Source: Viscum album (lineage: Eukaryota; Streptophyta; Magnoliopsida; Santalales; Viscaceae). From it: a stretch of DNA of 64,000 nt. The notes under the pieces were generated by a model, which saw only the letters and a program-made list of their open reading frames with translations, ran no database searches and was not told the DNA's origin. The DNA lies in NCBI GenBank assembly GCA_963277665.1, contig OY728142.1:8012001-8076000 (forward strand). The letters are read 5' to 3'. The position numbers and the translations under genes were made by a program. Position 1 is the first letter of the stretch; each line of letters starts with the position of its first letter. This document shows, piece after piece, positions 14,301 through 25,772 of this stretch.

Positions 14301-14705
14301 TCACTGATGCATTTGTATTATTCTTCAACATTTTTATGTGATGTATTGAGAATAAACTTACCGACTATAAATTTTATACAAACCAAACATATATATAAAT
14401 ATATCTTAAAGGTTTCTATAAGCGCTTTAGTGACCATGAAGGATGTTACTATCTTGTAGGTGGGATTGGATATGGAGTTTCTACCTTAGGCCTCTTTGGG
14501 AATTTTGTTTATTTTAGAGACTCTGTATCTATATGAAATTTCCTGTATTTTGGGATATTGGTTTATTATATATTATGGAGTTTATTTTTGATTTCTTTTA
14601 CTTATTCCTAATATTTTAAGGGTAATGATTCCCATTTATGTGTATTATACCCTCAGTGTTATTTTCCACCTTATGGAATATTGGAGGACGGATTCAAGGG
14701 GTAAT
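11316..14705 (+). other. Sequence after element E integrase, probably its 3' LTR
   Basis: No gene is supported. The first 100 bp are compatible with the pol 3' end and purine-tract region of a gypsy element. The rest, slightly less AT-rich with TGG/TGTG-rich runs at 13440-13530, is most simply element E LTR sequence. It resumes at 26495 after removal of element L. I could not find the LTR start or a paired copy, so the assignment rests on position only. Short open frames here are not coding. Confidence 0.4.
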
Positions 14706-14710
14706 CTCAT
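14706..14710 (+). repeat. Target-site duplication CTCAT, left of element L
   Basis: CTCAT immediately precedes the LTR start TGTAGAGACC and is repeated exactly at 26490-26494 after the right LTR end TTGTTACA. A 5-bp duplication is standard for gypsy insertion and proves that 14711-26489 entered as one unit. Confidence 0.92.
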
Positions 14711-16320
14711 TGTAGAGACCCGAAGCCTGACGTACATGGACATTACATTACTTTTGCGGAATACTTAGTACATAACAAAAACACACACACAAGGATCGTA
14801 ATAGTTTAGTGTCTTTGGAAACTCGGAATATAATCTTCTAATCGTGGTGAAAGACCTTCAACATCTCCCATAAAGACCTTCTTTTTTTTAACCTAAAACC
14901 TTTCTTTATATCCTGTGGAAAAGAAAACATAAAAGGGTGAGATCAAATGCTCAGTAAGGGTAAACAAAAGAAATATCAATCACATCATATTCATAAGAAC
15001 ATAACATTTTGGAAATCGTAACCTGCAAAACAGATCATAATATCATAACATGGGATAAATCATAGTAGTGAAATGTAATCCCAATAAGCATAAATTAAAA
15101 CATGAAACTTTTTAGAATACACACATAATCATAGAGAATCATTTCTTATTAGTCAAGACTCATTTCCAAGACTATCTTAGTGGACAAAGTCCATTTCTGA
15201 ACCGAGTTACCCTCGTTTCAGTCCCGCTTCACTGAACCGGTATAACCTACCGTTCCAGCCATGTCTATCTAATGAGATATAAAATCTTTACCCAATGCAT
15301 TAGAGGGAGATATAGGTCCCACCCATCTCATAATGATACCATTCTTATGTGTGCCACAAAATCATAAATCATACATCATTGCATAACCCATGTAATAAAA
15401 ATGGGAATCTTTAAACATCGTAACATCATAAAACAATTCATATAAGATAAAAGAATTCATAAAAATATTTCCATCACAACATAATCAAATCCATGTAATA
15501 ATAGTGATAGAAACAGAACCCTTTATTATCTTAGATGGAAAATAATTTTGATAAAACACTTGAACTCCATTCTTGAGGAAAATATCCTTTCTACTTCAAA
15601 AACATTTTTCCTTTTTTTAACATGTCACACAATTTTAAACTAAAGAAGTTGATTAAAAATGAACTTGAAAACTTGTAAAGTAAATTTCTTGTAAATAATG
15701 TTTTAAAAGTCCATTTATGCCGTATAAGTTAAAAAAGACATTCTTCTCGTACTTTTGTTGGAAAAGTCAAAAAGTACCTCTTATGAAAAACGACAAAATA
15801 TTACTTTCATATCTTTTACCAAAAACTCACTGAAGGGTAAAATTGGATTTAAAAAATTGTAGGTGGATGGAAATAATATTACATATTGAGGAAACATGGA
15901 GGTGGATGATAAAATACACCCCAGTAAATACCAAAGTATAAACAATCTCGGATAAAAATGAGATTGTGATATTTCCCTTACCTTATGTCCAATATGCTTT
16001 GTACGTATCCGAACCTCCTGTATAATGATTTAAATAATGTCATTATATTATTACAGAATCATATTCATTTTTATGTTATCATATATGGTTTACATATGAC
16101 TTTATATTACCCGTTCTTTTGTAAATTCCATGTTAAAGAATCGTTTTGGGTAAAATCGTTTCATTTATCGTAGGTGTTTGGACTTGTTGTTCTTAACATT
16201 ATTATTACTTATACCATGATTTACATACTTCCAGAATATAAAATATGATTTATATATAATATATATTCAGTATATATATATATATAATAGATAGATAAAT
16301 GAAATGAAACACACCGTTCA

Positions 16321-16728
16321 TGGAGACGGTAGTCCGTACGTACGCATGAATGCTGCTTTCCTTTCCTTATTGTCTTGAATAGAAGTATGTAGATGACATA
16401 TATATATATACATAAATACAGTAGATTTACCATGTCATATATTTCATTATTATTCATTATATATACTTTATAATCATTCTGGAATGGTTAACATGGATAA
16501 TGAATCTCATCGCGTCGTGGAGACGGTAGTCCGTACGTACGCACAAGTGATGATATCTTTCCCATGGTCGTGGAATTGTGTTTAAGTGTATGTATACTAT
16601 TTCAGTATCAATATAACTTTATAATAATCATATATAGTTACTCATTACACCATTATACCCATCCAAGTAAGGTGGTGGCGGAAAATAGATTACACCACGG
16701 CGTGGAGCCGGTATTCCGTACGTACGCA
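16321..16728 (-). repeat. Three palindrome-bearing units in left LTR of element L
   Basis: Cores at 16321-16346, 16518-16543 and 16703-16728, spaced 197 and 185 bp. Each reads TGGAGACGGTAGTCC (TGGAGCCGGTATTCC in the third), then the perfect palindrome CGTACGTACG and CA. These CpG-containing cores stand out in DNA that has otherwise lost CpG. They lie in the middle of the LTR, in what would be U3, so an enhancer or promoter role is possible but unproven. Confidence 0.85.
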
Positions 16729-18741
16729 CGCGCGGTGATTTCCTTTTCCCGTAGGATGGATAGAAGGTTAATTAGAGTTGTTTCTTATTTATAATAACAT
16801 ATCAGTATATAAGAAATACTGATGTTATTACTTTATCATGAAACAACTAAATAAGAAGAAGTTGAAGAAGAAAAAAATTGAAAAAGATCGGTCATGGATA
16901 TTACATCTTTTTTACGCGCCTTCACTTAACCTCCACTTAAAGAACTAAGGATGGTCTTTGAAGACTACCAGGACCTCTTGGATGATATTAGGGAAGTGGA
17001 GAAGAGATTTTGTCAGGGGTTGGATGATCTTGAATTCTCAAATTGGTGTGAGGAGGAGAGGCAGGAGGTGCCCTTTTATAAGGGAGGAGAGGGGCACCTT
17101 AGGAAAATCTCAAAATATTATTTTATATTAAGGTCAAATTCGGTTTATAATGGTTCCAAAGGGTCTTATTTCGAGGATAAAGTGGGTATGGGTCCCAATA
17201 ATCTCATCCAATAGTATTTAGACAAGTTTACATTATTATTTTAACCTTATCAGTTAGATTTACCTCTAAGTTAAATAATTTAACTTTTACCGTGTCTTTT
17301 TGTTTTCTTACACTATATGGTTAATCAACTTACCATAACAAGCCAAAAGAACCCCAAGTTGTTTATTATTAATATATATATCCTTATCTAAGTCATTTGG
17401 CCGAACCTTAGATTTTTAAGAATTAAATAACAATTAATAATATAATATTTGTTTTAAAAACTAATTTATGTCAATTTTGACACTATTTGGTACATGATTT
17501 TTATGAAATTCATAACAGAATGATATGTTCGAAAAAAGTTACTTATATCAACAATAACATGTAATATTAACCTATAAAATTAATTTAAGTCCTAAAAAGT
17601 CTCAAATTACATTTATTTGGGCATTTATAACATCAATTATGTCAATATTTTATCAATAAGACAATTACTGCATCATCTTTGTGTCATAAAAAATGATAAT
17701 TATTTAATCCCTAAAAATTCTAAATAAATTCCTATGATCTATATAATTGTATTATCTTTCTGGAGACTATTTATGTTCGAAGTTTCGTGAAGTTTATCAC
17801 TAATGTAAAATTATTATACTTATAAGATTTAAGAATGTGACATGTTGTCACGTTCTTTGGTTTTAATAATAATTAAATTATTTTCATGGAAAAAAGTCCA
17901 TAAAATGAATCTAATCGGACCCTTAGGTTATATGGGTCTACCTTCAGCCATCCAATAGGATTTTTCCAAGTTTTAGGGTAAATTTATAATCTTATATTTA
18001 CCCTTAATTACCCGATTTACCTTTAACTATAGTAAATAAAATTTACCATAGTTACTATTCACAATGCCCAAAAATAAAAAGTAGCTTATTAACATAATTT
18101 GGACCCACTGATTCCAAATATGGAATCCATTTTTACAAATTCAATACACAAAAGATTCAGAAATTAAATTAAAATTAAACCCGTTTTCGAAATAAAACAG
18201 GGTTTTCTTTAAAACATTGCAAAAGATTGAATTGATTTAACCTACGAATTCAAGGTAAAATCAATGATAATGACATACATTATATTAAATGGTAAAAATA
18301 TATTCTATTTATACTTTAAAAACATTAAATATTATAATTTAACCACATAATATATCACGATGAAAAACGATGTTTTTAATTAAAATATAGCGTGTTTTTT
18401 ACTATTCATTAAAATATGAATGTTATCGGAAAATATTAAAACTTTATCTAATGTAAATTTTTATATCCTGATTCAAAAGAAGAATTTTACATTGTCAAAT
18501 TGAACTTATAAACATGACAAAAACTAGATTTAATGTGGCTGCGCCATCAAAAGGCGGTTAAACTGCATTTTTTTGAAAAATACTTATTTTACCCAAAAAT
18601 TTATTTTGTTCTTATACCATGTTCTAGAAATGTGTAAGATGAATAATAATGTTATAAAATTAAAAATTTAGTTAACAATATTCATAACGGCTAGTTCATA
18701 ACAATATTATAATAATATATCGTTGTTTACTAAAACCCGGT

Positions 18742-19015
18742 ATTGCGTACAACACACGCTATCGAGGAAGGTCGCGATTGTGTGTAATGCAAGCCAAGTC
18801 AGGGTTGCGTGTAGTGCACAAATCCTTTGTTGTTGCGTATAATAGAATCCAACCATATTTTATTTATACATTTAATATATATATATATATACACTCAATG
18901 TTGCGTAGAATAACTTCTATCAAACGAACGTGAAATTGTGTGTAACAAGATCCAAGAAAAGTGTTGCATATACTGCAAGCTAATACAGTGTTGCGTATAG
19001 CGCAAGATAATCTTG
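18742..19015 (-). repeat. 27-28-bp TTGCGT tandem repeats at LTR start (element L, left)
   Basis: About eight degenerate units on the plus strand begin TTGCGTA or TTGTGTGTA and continue through a GCAAGC-type half. The best units contain an inverted repeat such as TTGCGTATAGCGCAAG. They form two blocks separated by a TA microsatellite (18873-18892). The same array starts at 25561 in the right LTR and is weakly visible in element A near 5055. Confidence 0.75.
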
Positions 19016-19078
19016 GTGTGTCATACAATATGAATGAAATTAAAAATAATGTATCTTATAAAATCTCAGGTTGTTACA

Positions 19079-19093
19079 TTCTACCCCCCTTAA
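19079..19093 (-). promoter_or_regulatory. Polypurine tract of element L
   Basis: On the minus strand TTAAGGGGGGTAGAA directly abuts the LTR start TGTAACAACC. This is the expected plus-strand primer. Just upstream, the minus strand reads CCGACGAATTCCGAGAGAG, possibly a leftover of the pol 3' end, suggesting the interior arose by deletion from a longer element. Confidence 0.85.
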
Positions 19094-20600
19094 AATGAAT
19101 TTCTCTCTCGGAATTCGTCGGGGTTATAAATCATTTACTATTTATAAAAACCCACATCGTAAAAAGAAATACCAAAACTGAACTTTAAAAACTAAATTAT
19201 GAAATATAACGGTTACCCAAATGAACTCATCATTGGGTTTCCATATAAGAGAAAATATGGACATGGAAGAGAAATCTAACCGTCATGTTCTGATGGAGAG
19301 TGGTAGAGAACATGGCTATGAAAAAGCCAACAATCACAGAGATATTGATTTGTGGTGATCTAAGGTACCATCTGATTCATCGGATATAAGGACAGTAGGA
19401 CAACATTTTTGGTTTTTCAATATCATTTCCCTAAAGTTGATGAAATTGGAATTAGAAGAAATACTTTCTTGATTTTGGTATAGTCTCACCATTTGTCATT
19501 ATTTGGACAATTTCCACTTCATCTCTTAACGAAATGAAGTTGAATTTTTCATTTATGATGTGTTATCAGATCATGTGATAGAATGATGGGTCATTCCATC
19601 TGTCTCAAACAAAAGGTTATAAAAGTTATCAAAAAAAATACATAAGTCCATCTATATTGAGATTAATCATATATAGTTCTTAAAATGGACTTATACTTCA
19701 TATATCATACTGCTTAATATAATAAAACTAGTTTCTACTAAACAGGGACTTCCTGTAGGCCAGTGGTAGGCGATAAAGGCCAGACGCACTTCGGTTGTGG
19801 GTTCGATTCCCACAGCCTTGTCCGACGCGATGGGTTGTCGCCCATCCTGTAGGTTGTCCTTTTTCTAAAACTACATTACTATAACATCTCATAAATAATA
19901 TAAAAAAAAGTTCTATCCTTAAACAATACTAACTTATGGTTAACATAATCCATTCCAATCTTTAGGCTTATAATACTTCGGTCCAAGCTCATAGTATAAA
20001 GAAAACGATAACTTGAAATGTCATCAACCAAGCATGTGAATACCATCAATTATCCCCCATATATCTTGTTGGTCACATTCCAATCATGTGAATACCTTAA
20101 TGATGTATTCTCTTGAAAAATGAATACCCATTAAACCTTAGTGAAAACATTAATGCTATCAAAAGTTAACTCTTTCCACATAAAAAATTCCAAAAATTCA
20201 ATATACTCAAACCATGATATAACCTTCTCCTTATATCAGTCATGAGCTCATGAATACTATAAAAAATTTAATTTTCTCTTTATCCCTTCATTATGCACAT
20301 ATCATCTATATTCCAAAAATATCTGAATAACCTTTCATGGATACTAGTAACATTAATCATACACTTTCAAAACTAAAGGAAAGACAACAGTGTAACAATC
20401 CTTAGATGTCTCTTTATTCAGTAGTACAATGAGATTACTTATACAACATTACAAATGATAAACATGTAATCATTCCAAAACATTCTTAAACCATTGACCG
20501 AGCTTCAACTATTCTTTCATCTCACATATCATTTGTAGTCTCTTCATCATCGTCCACATAAATACTACCCATACAACCATACTGATTCTCTTCATGAGAC
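19094..20600 (-). other. Element L interior between purine tract and gag; no pol domain seen
   Basis: Apart from the SINE-like insert at 19744-19862 I see no recognisable protein domain. A short block near 19270-19320 (CATGTTCTGATGGAGAGTGG on plus) corresponds to 52130-52165 in element B and, inverted, to 4715-4740 in A, so part of the interior is ancestral to the family rather than random filler. Confidence 0.5.
19744..19862 (+). mobile_element. tRNA-derived SINE-like insertion
   Basis: A 119-bp unit with an RNA polymerase III internal promoter. The A box is TAGGCCAGTGG at 19756-19766; the B box GGTTCGATTCC at 19800-19810 is a perfect consensus match; they are 33 bp apart, as in tRNA genes. 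Downstream is a hairpin (GATGGG, short loop, CCCATC) near 19830-19847 and a short T run. TCCTGTAGG is repeated at 19751 and 19845. Imperfect flanking repeats TTCTACTAAAC (19733) and TTCTAAAACTAC (19863) may be target-site duplications. It does not fold into a normal tRNA by inspection, so it is a SINE rather than a tRNA gene. The family was not identified. Confidence 0.72.
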
Positions 20601-21301
20601 TTTCCCTTAGGGAATTGGTTTGCATAATGCCCGTACATTCCACATTTAAAACATTTAACCATTGTTGATGTCGTATCAATACCATTATCCTCATCCCTGG
20701 TGTTAACTGAACCTTTTCCTTTGCACTTACTGGCTTTGTGTCCTTCTTTTCCACACCCAAAGCATCTTCCAGTTCCTTTGAAACATTCTCCTTGATGCCT
20801 CTTCCCACATGATTTAGATAGGGGAAATCAAACTTTCTTTCCTCTATGATCATCATGAAACTCCATCTTTCTCTTATTAGCCGAGTCAGGAAACTTAACA
20901 AATTTTACTTTATTGATCATATTATGAGATTGCTGATTCGGCATAATAATGATGTTTGGACTTCCAAATCCCATTTCATTTGGTTTCTCATGAAGAATAT
21001 CATTCTATTGTCCATCATATCCTCCATTATCGTGAATCATCTTGTTTCCAGCCATTTTCTAAAACCCAAAAAGAATAGTGTGAGAGGAAAAAATCATGCT
21101 AGGGAAAACAACATAATAAAGGGGGAGTACCTTCAATATCTAACATCTTAGGTTTAATTCTAAGATCATTAGAGAGATTCTAGGACTATAACCTATACTT
21201 ATACTTAAACTAAGGTATATCCCTAGACATACCTTATAAATATCTCTAGGGATCTCACTAAAGTTCTCGCATCCTAGTTTCCAAAGGTTGACTAAACCAT
21301 T
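20600..21301 (-). pseudogene. Ty3/gypsy gag with CCHC zinc knuckles (element L)
   Basis: This is the remnant of the gag structural protein. On the minus strand the reading order is KSCGKRHQGEC (about 20783-20815), CFGCGKEGHKASKC (20723-20764, an intact CX2CX4HX4C knuckle), then CFKCGMYGHYANQF (20612-20653), a second knuckle whose last Cys is Phe. This stretch is open from the TGA near 20835 through both knuckles, the best-preserved coding segment in the three gypsy gags. Upstream, the frame has stops and the N-terminal gag region can be followed only as nucleotide homology to element A. An open frame covering the same bases in another phase is a shadow. The gag would coat and package element RNA; no protease or polymerase follows it. 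Confidence 0.85.
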
Positions 21302-21313
21302 CCTCTGATACCA
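21302..21313 (-). promoter_or_regulatory. Inner (ancestral) primer-binding site of element L
   Basis: The minus strand reads TGGTATCAGAGG, preceded by GACCGCTACA plus GT, which looks like an LTR end. The leader after it (CTTTGGAAACTAGGATG) matches the leader of element A, so this is the site originally paired with this gag. Confidence 0.8.
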
Positions 21314-21315
21314 AC

Positions 21316-21532
21316 TGTAGCGGTCTTGAATTACTTCCAGTGGACTATAATTGATATCTTTTAGGACACTCCATGGGTGGATACACCCCCTAGGCCGGAC
21401 ACACCACCATCCCCAGTGGCAGCCATTTCCTCATGAAGCCCTTGGGCGGAGAGCCATGCTTCATCCAACGCTCACATTTGAGAGTTCCCAAGGATCGGAT
21501 ACATTCCTACCTCCTTTGCCTCTGATACCAAT
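21316..21532 (-). other. Extra LTR-terminus and second primer site between LTR and gag leader
   Basis: This 217-bp segment runs from the present LTR to the ancestral primer site. On the plus strand it begins TGTAGCGGTCTTGAA, like an LTR terminus related to but different from TGTAGAGACCCGAAG, and it ends with another primer-binding site. It is less AT-rich than its surroundings. It looks like a leftover of a different LTR brought in by recombination or template switching. Confidence 0.7.
21519..21530 (-). promoter_or_regulatory. Outer primer-binding site next to the right LTR of element L
   Basis: The minus strand reads TGGTATCAGAGG, two bases after the LTR end TCTCTACC, followed by CAAAGGAGG. 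It is a 12-base match to the initiator-Met-type primer-binding site. With the copy at 21302 the element has two such sites 217 bp apart. Confidence 0.85.
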
Positions 21533-21755
21533 GGTAGAGACCCGAAGCCTGAAATACATAGACATTACAATACTTTTGTGGAATACTTAGTACATAACAA
21601 AAACACACACACAAGGATCGTAATAGTTTAGTGTCTTTGGAAACTCGGAATATAATCTTCTAATCATTGTGAAAGATCTTCAACATCTCCCATAAAGATC
21701 TTTTTTTACATAAAACCTTTATTTATATCCTGGGGAAAAGAAAACATAAAAGGGC

Positions 21756-21769
21756 GAGCTCAAATGCTC
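21756..21769 (-). other. Small hairpin motif near LTR end (element L, right)
   Basis: GAGCTCAAATGCTC forms a 4-bp stem (GAGC/GCTC). On the minus strand it lies in the context CTTACTGAGCATTTGAGCTC. It is equivalent to the motif at 48100-48113 in B and 44867-44882 in F. Confidence 0.55.
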
Positions 21770-23138
21770 AGTAAGGGTAAACAAAAGAAATATCAATCAC
21801 ATCATATTCATAAGAACATAAAATTTTGGAAATCGTAACCTGCAAAAGAGATCATAATATCATAACATGGGATAAATCATTGTAGTGAAATGTAATCCCA
21901 ATAATCATAACATAAAACATGAAACGTTGTGGCATACATACATAATCATAGAGAATCATTTCTTATTAGTCAAGACTCATTTCCAAGACTATCTTAGTGG
22001 ACAAAGTCCATTTCTGAACCGAGTTACCCTCGTTTTAGTTCTGCTTCACTGAACCGGTATAACCTACCATTCCAGCCATGTCTATCTCATGAGATATAAA
22101 ATCATTACCCAATTAATTAAAGGTAGATATAGGTCCCACCCATCTCATAATGATACCATTCTTATGTGTGCCACAAAATCATAAATCATACATCATTGCA
22201 TAACCCATGTAATAAAAATTTGAATCCTTAAACATCGTAACATCATAAAACAATTAATATAAGATAAAATAATTCATAAAAATATTTCCATCACAACATA
22301 ATCAAATCCATTTAATAATAGGGATAGAAATAGAAACCTTTATTATCTTAGATGGAAAATAATTTTGATAAAACACTTGAACTCCATTCCTGAGGAAAAT
22401 ATCCTTTCTACTTCAAAAACATATTTCCTTTTTTTAATATTTCATACAATTTTAAACTAAAGAAGTTGATTAAAAATAAACTTTAAAACTTGTAAAGTAA
22501 ACTTCTTGTAAATAATGTTTTAAGAATCCATTTATGCCGTATAAGTTAAAAAAACATTCTTCTCGTACTTTTGTCGGAAAAGTCAAAAAGTACCTCGTAT
22601 GAAAAATGACAAAAGATTACTTTCATATCTTTTAACAAAATCTCACTGAAGGGTAAAATTGGATTTAAAAAATTGTAGGTGGATGGAAATAATATTACAT
22701 ATTGAGGAAACATGGATGTGGATGATAAAATACACCTCAGTAAATACTAAAGTATAAACAATCTCGGATAAAAATGAGATTGTGATATTTCCCTTACCTT
22801 ATGTTCGATATGATTTGTACGTATCTGAACCTCCTTTATAATTATTTAAATAATGTAATTAACTTATTAAAAAATCATATTCATTTTTATGATATCATAT
22901 ATGGTTTACTTATGACTTTATATTACCCGTTCTTTTGTAAATGCCATGTTAAAGAAGCATTTTGGGTAAAATCATTTCATTTATCGTAGGTGTTTGGACT
23001 TGTTGTTCTTGAAATTATTATTACTTATATCATGATTTAATTACTTCCAGAATATAAAATATGATTTATATATCATATATATTCAGTATATATATATATA
23101 TATAATAGATAGATAAATGAAATGAAACACACCGTTCA

Positions 23139-23546
23139 TGGAGACGGTAGTCTTTACGTACGCATGAACCCTGTTTTCCTTTCCTTATTGTCTTGAATGG
23201 AAGTAAGTAGATGAAATATATATATATACATAATTCCAGTATATTTACCATGTCATATATTTCATTATTATTCATTATATATACTTTATAATCATTCTGG
23301 AATGGTTAACATGGATAATGAATCTCATCACGTCGTGGAGATAGTAGTCCGTACGTACGCACGAGCGATGATATCGTTCCCATGGTCGTGGAATTGTGTT
23401 GATGTGTATGTATACTATTTCAGTATCAATATAACTTTATAATAATCATATATAGTTACTCATTACACCATTATACCCATCCAATTAAGGTGGTGGCGGA
23501 AAATAGATTACACCACGGCGTGGAGGCGGTATTCCGTACGTACGCA
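23139..23546 (-). repeat. Three palindrome-bearing units in right LTR of element L
   Basis: Cores at 23139, 23336 and 23521 have the same spacing as in the left LTR (197 and 185 bp). The CGTACGTACG palindrome is intact in units two and three. Unit one has two C or G to T changes on the plus strand, the type expected from cytosine deamination. Confidence 0.85.
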
Positions 23547-25772
23547 CGCGCGGTGATTTCCTTTTTCTGTAGGATGGATAGAAGGTTAATTAGAGTTGTT
23601 TCATATTTATAATAACATATAAGTATATAAGAAATACTGATGTTATTACTTTATCATGAAACAACTAAATAAGAAGAATTTGAAGAAGAAAGAAATTGAA
23701 AAAGATCTTTAATGGATATTACCTCTTTTTGACGCGCCTTCACTTAACCTCCACTTAAAGAACTAAGGATGGTCTTTGAACATAACCAGGACCCCTAGGA
23801 TGATACTAGGGAAGTGGAAAAGAGATTTTGGCAGGGGTTGGACGAGCTTTAATGCTCAAATTGGTGTGAGGATGAGAGGGAGGATGTGCCCTTTTATAAG
23901 GAAGGAGAGGGGCACTTTAGGAAAATTTCAAAATGTTATTTTATATTAAGGTCAAATTCGGTTTATAATGGTTCCAAAGGGTCTTATTTCGAAGATAAAG
24001 TGGGTATGGGTCGAAATCCTTCCATCCAATAGGATTTAGACAAGTTTAGGTAATTATTTTAACCTTATCAATTAGATATAACTCTATGTTAAATAATTTA
24101 ACTTTTACCGTGTCTTTTTGTTTTCTTAGACTATATGGTATTAAAATTACCATAACAAGACAAACGAACCCCAAGTTGTTTATTATTAATATATCTATCC
24201 TTATCTAAGTAATTTTGCCGAACCTTAGATTTTTAGGAATTAAATAAAAATTAATAATATAATATTTGTTTTAAAAACTAATTTATGTCAATTTTAACAC
24301 TATTTGGTACATGATTTTTATGAAATTCATAACAGAATTATAAGTTCAAACCAAGTTACTTATATCAAAAATAACATGTCATATTAACCTATAAAATTAA
24401 TTTATGTCATAAAAAGTCTCAAATTACATTTATTTGGGCATTTATAACATCAATTATGTCAATATTACATTAATAAGACAATTACTGCCTCATCTTTGTG
24501 TCATAAAAAATGATAATTATTTAATCCCTAAAAATTCTAAATAAATTCCTATGATGTATATAATTGTATTATATTTCTTTATACTATTCATGTTCGAAGT
24601 TTCATGAAGTTTATCACTAAATTAAAATTATTATACTTATAATATTTAAGAAAGTGACATGTTGTCACATTCTTTGGTTTTAATAATAATTAAATTATTT
24701 TCATTGAAAAAAGTCCATAAAATGAATCTAATCCGACCCTTAGGTTATATGGGTCTACTTTTATCCATCCAATAGGATTTTTCAAAGTGTTAGGGTAATT
24801 TTATAATCTTATATTTACCCTTAATTACCTGATTGACCTTTAACTATAGTAAATAAAATTTACCGTAGTTACTATTCACAATGCCCAAAAATTAAAAGTA
24901 GCTTATAAACATAATTTGGACCCACTGATTCCAAATATGGAATGCATTTTTCCAAATTCAATACACAAAAGATTCAGAAAATAAATTAAAATTAATCCCG
25001 TTGTCGAAAGAATATATGGTTTTCTTTAAAACATTGCAAAAGATTGAATTGATTTAACCTACGAATTCAAGGTAAAATCAATGCTAATGACATACATTAT
25101 ATTAAATGGTAAAAAAATATTCTATTTATACTTTAAAAACATTAAATATTATAATTTAACCATATAAGATATTACGATGAAAAAAGTTATTTTTAATTAA
25201 AATATAGCGTGTTTTTTACTATTCATTAAAATATGAAAGTTATCGGAAAAATATCAAAACTTTATCTAATGTAAATTTTTATATCCTGATTCAAAAGAAG
25301 AATTTTATTTTGTCAAATTGAACTTATAAACATGTCAAAAACTATATTTAAAGTGGGTGCACCATCAAAAGGTGGTAAAACTGCATTTTTTTTGAAAAAT
25401 ACTTATTTTACCTGAAAAATTTATTTTGTTTTTATACCATGTTCTAGAAATGTGTAAGATGAATAATAATGTTATAAAATTAAAAATTTAGTTAACACTA
25501 TTCATAACGGCTAGTTCATAACAATATTATAATAATATATCATTGTTTAGTAAAACTCGATATTGCGTACAACACACGCTATCGAGGAAGGTCGCGATTG
25601 CGTGTAATGCAAGCCAAGTCAGGGTTACGTGTAGTGCACAACTCCTTTGTTGTTGCGTATAACAGAATCCAACCATATTTTATTTATACATGGAATATAT
25701 ATATATATATATATATATACACTCATTGTTGCATAGAATAACTTCTATCAAGCGAACTTGAAATTGTGTGTA

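Larger units (their letters stand above)
14711..19078 (-). repeat. Left (3') LTR of element L
   Basis: A 4368-bp LTR. On the plus strand it runs from TGTAGAGACC to TTGTTACA, so in element orientation it starts TGTAACAACC and ends TCTCTACA. In element order it holds 27-28-bp TTGCGT repeats near its start (18742-19015), three palindrome units (16321-16728), and the CTGAGCAT motif about 240 bp from its end (14939-14952). It shows no convincing coding sequence. Confidence 0.92.

Noticed and set aside
19756..19810. A tRNA gene, from A and B boxes
   Set aside because: The flanks do not form an acceptor stem or anticodon arm by inspection, and a 3' extension with T run fits a SINE better.
20509..20901. 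130-codon open frame on the minus strand over the gag region
   Set aside because: The real gag signal (CGKRH, CFGCGKEGHKASKC, CFKCGMYGHY) is in another phase; this frame is a shadow.
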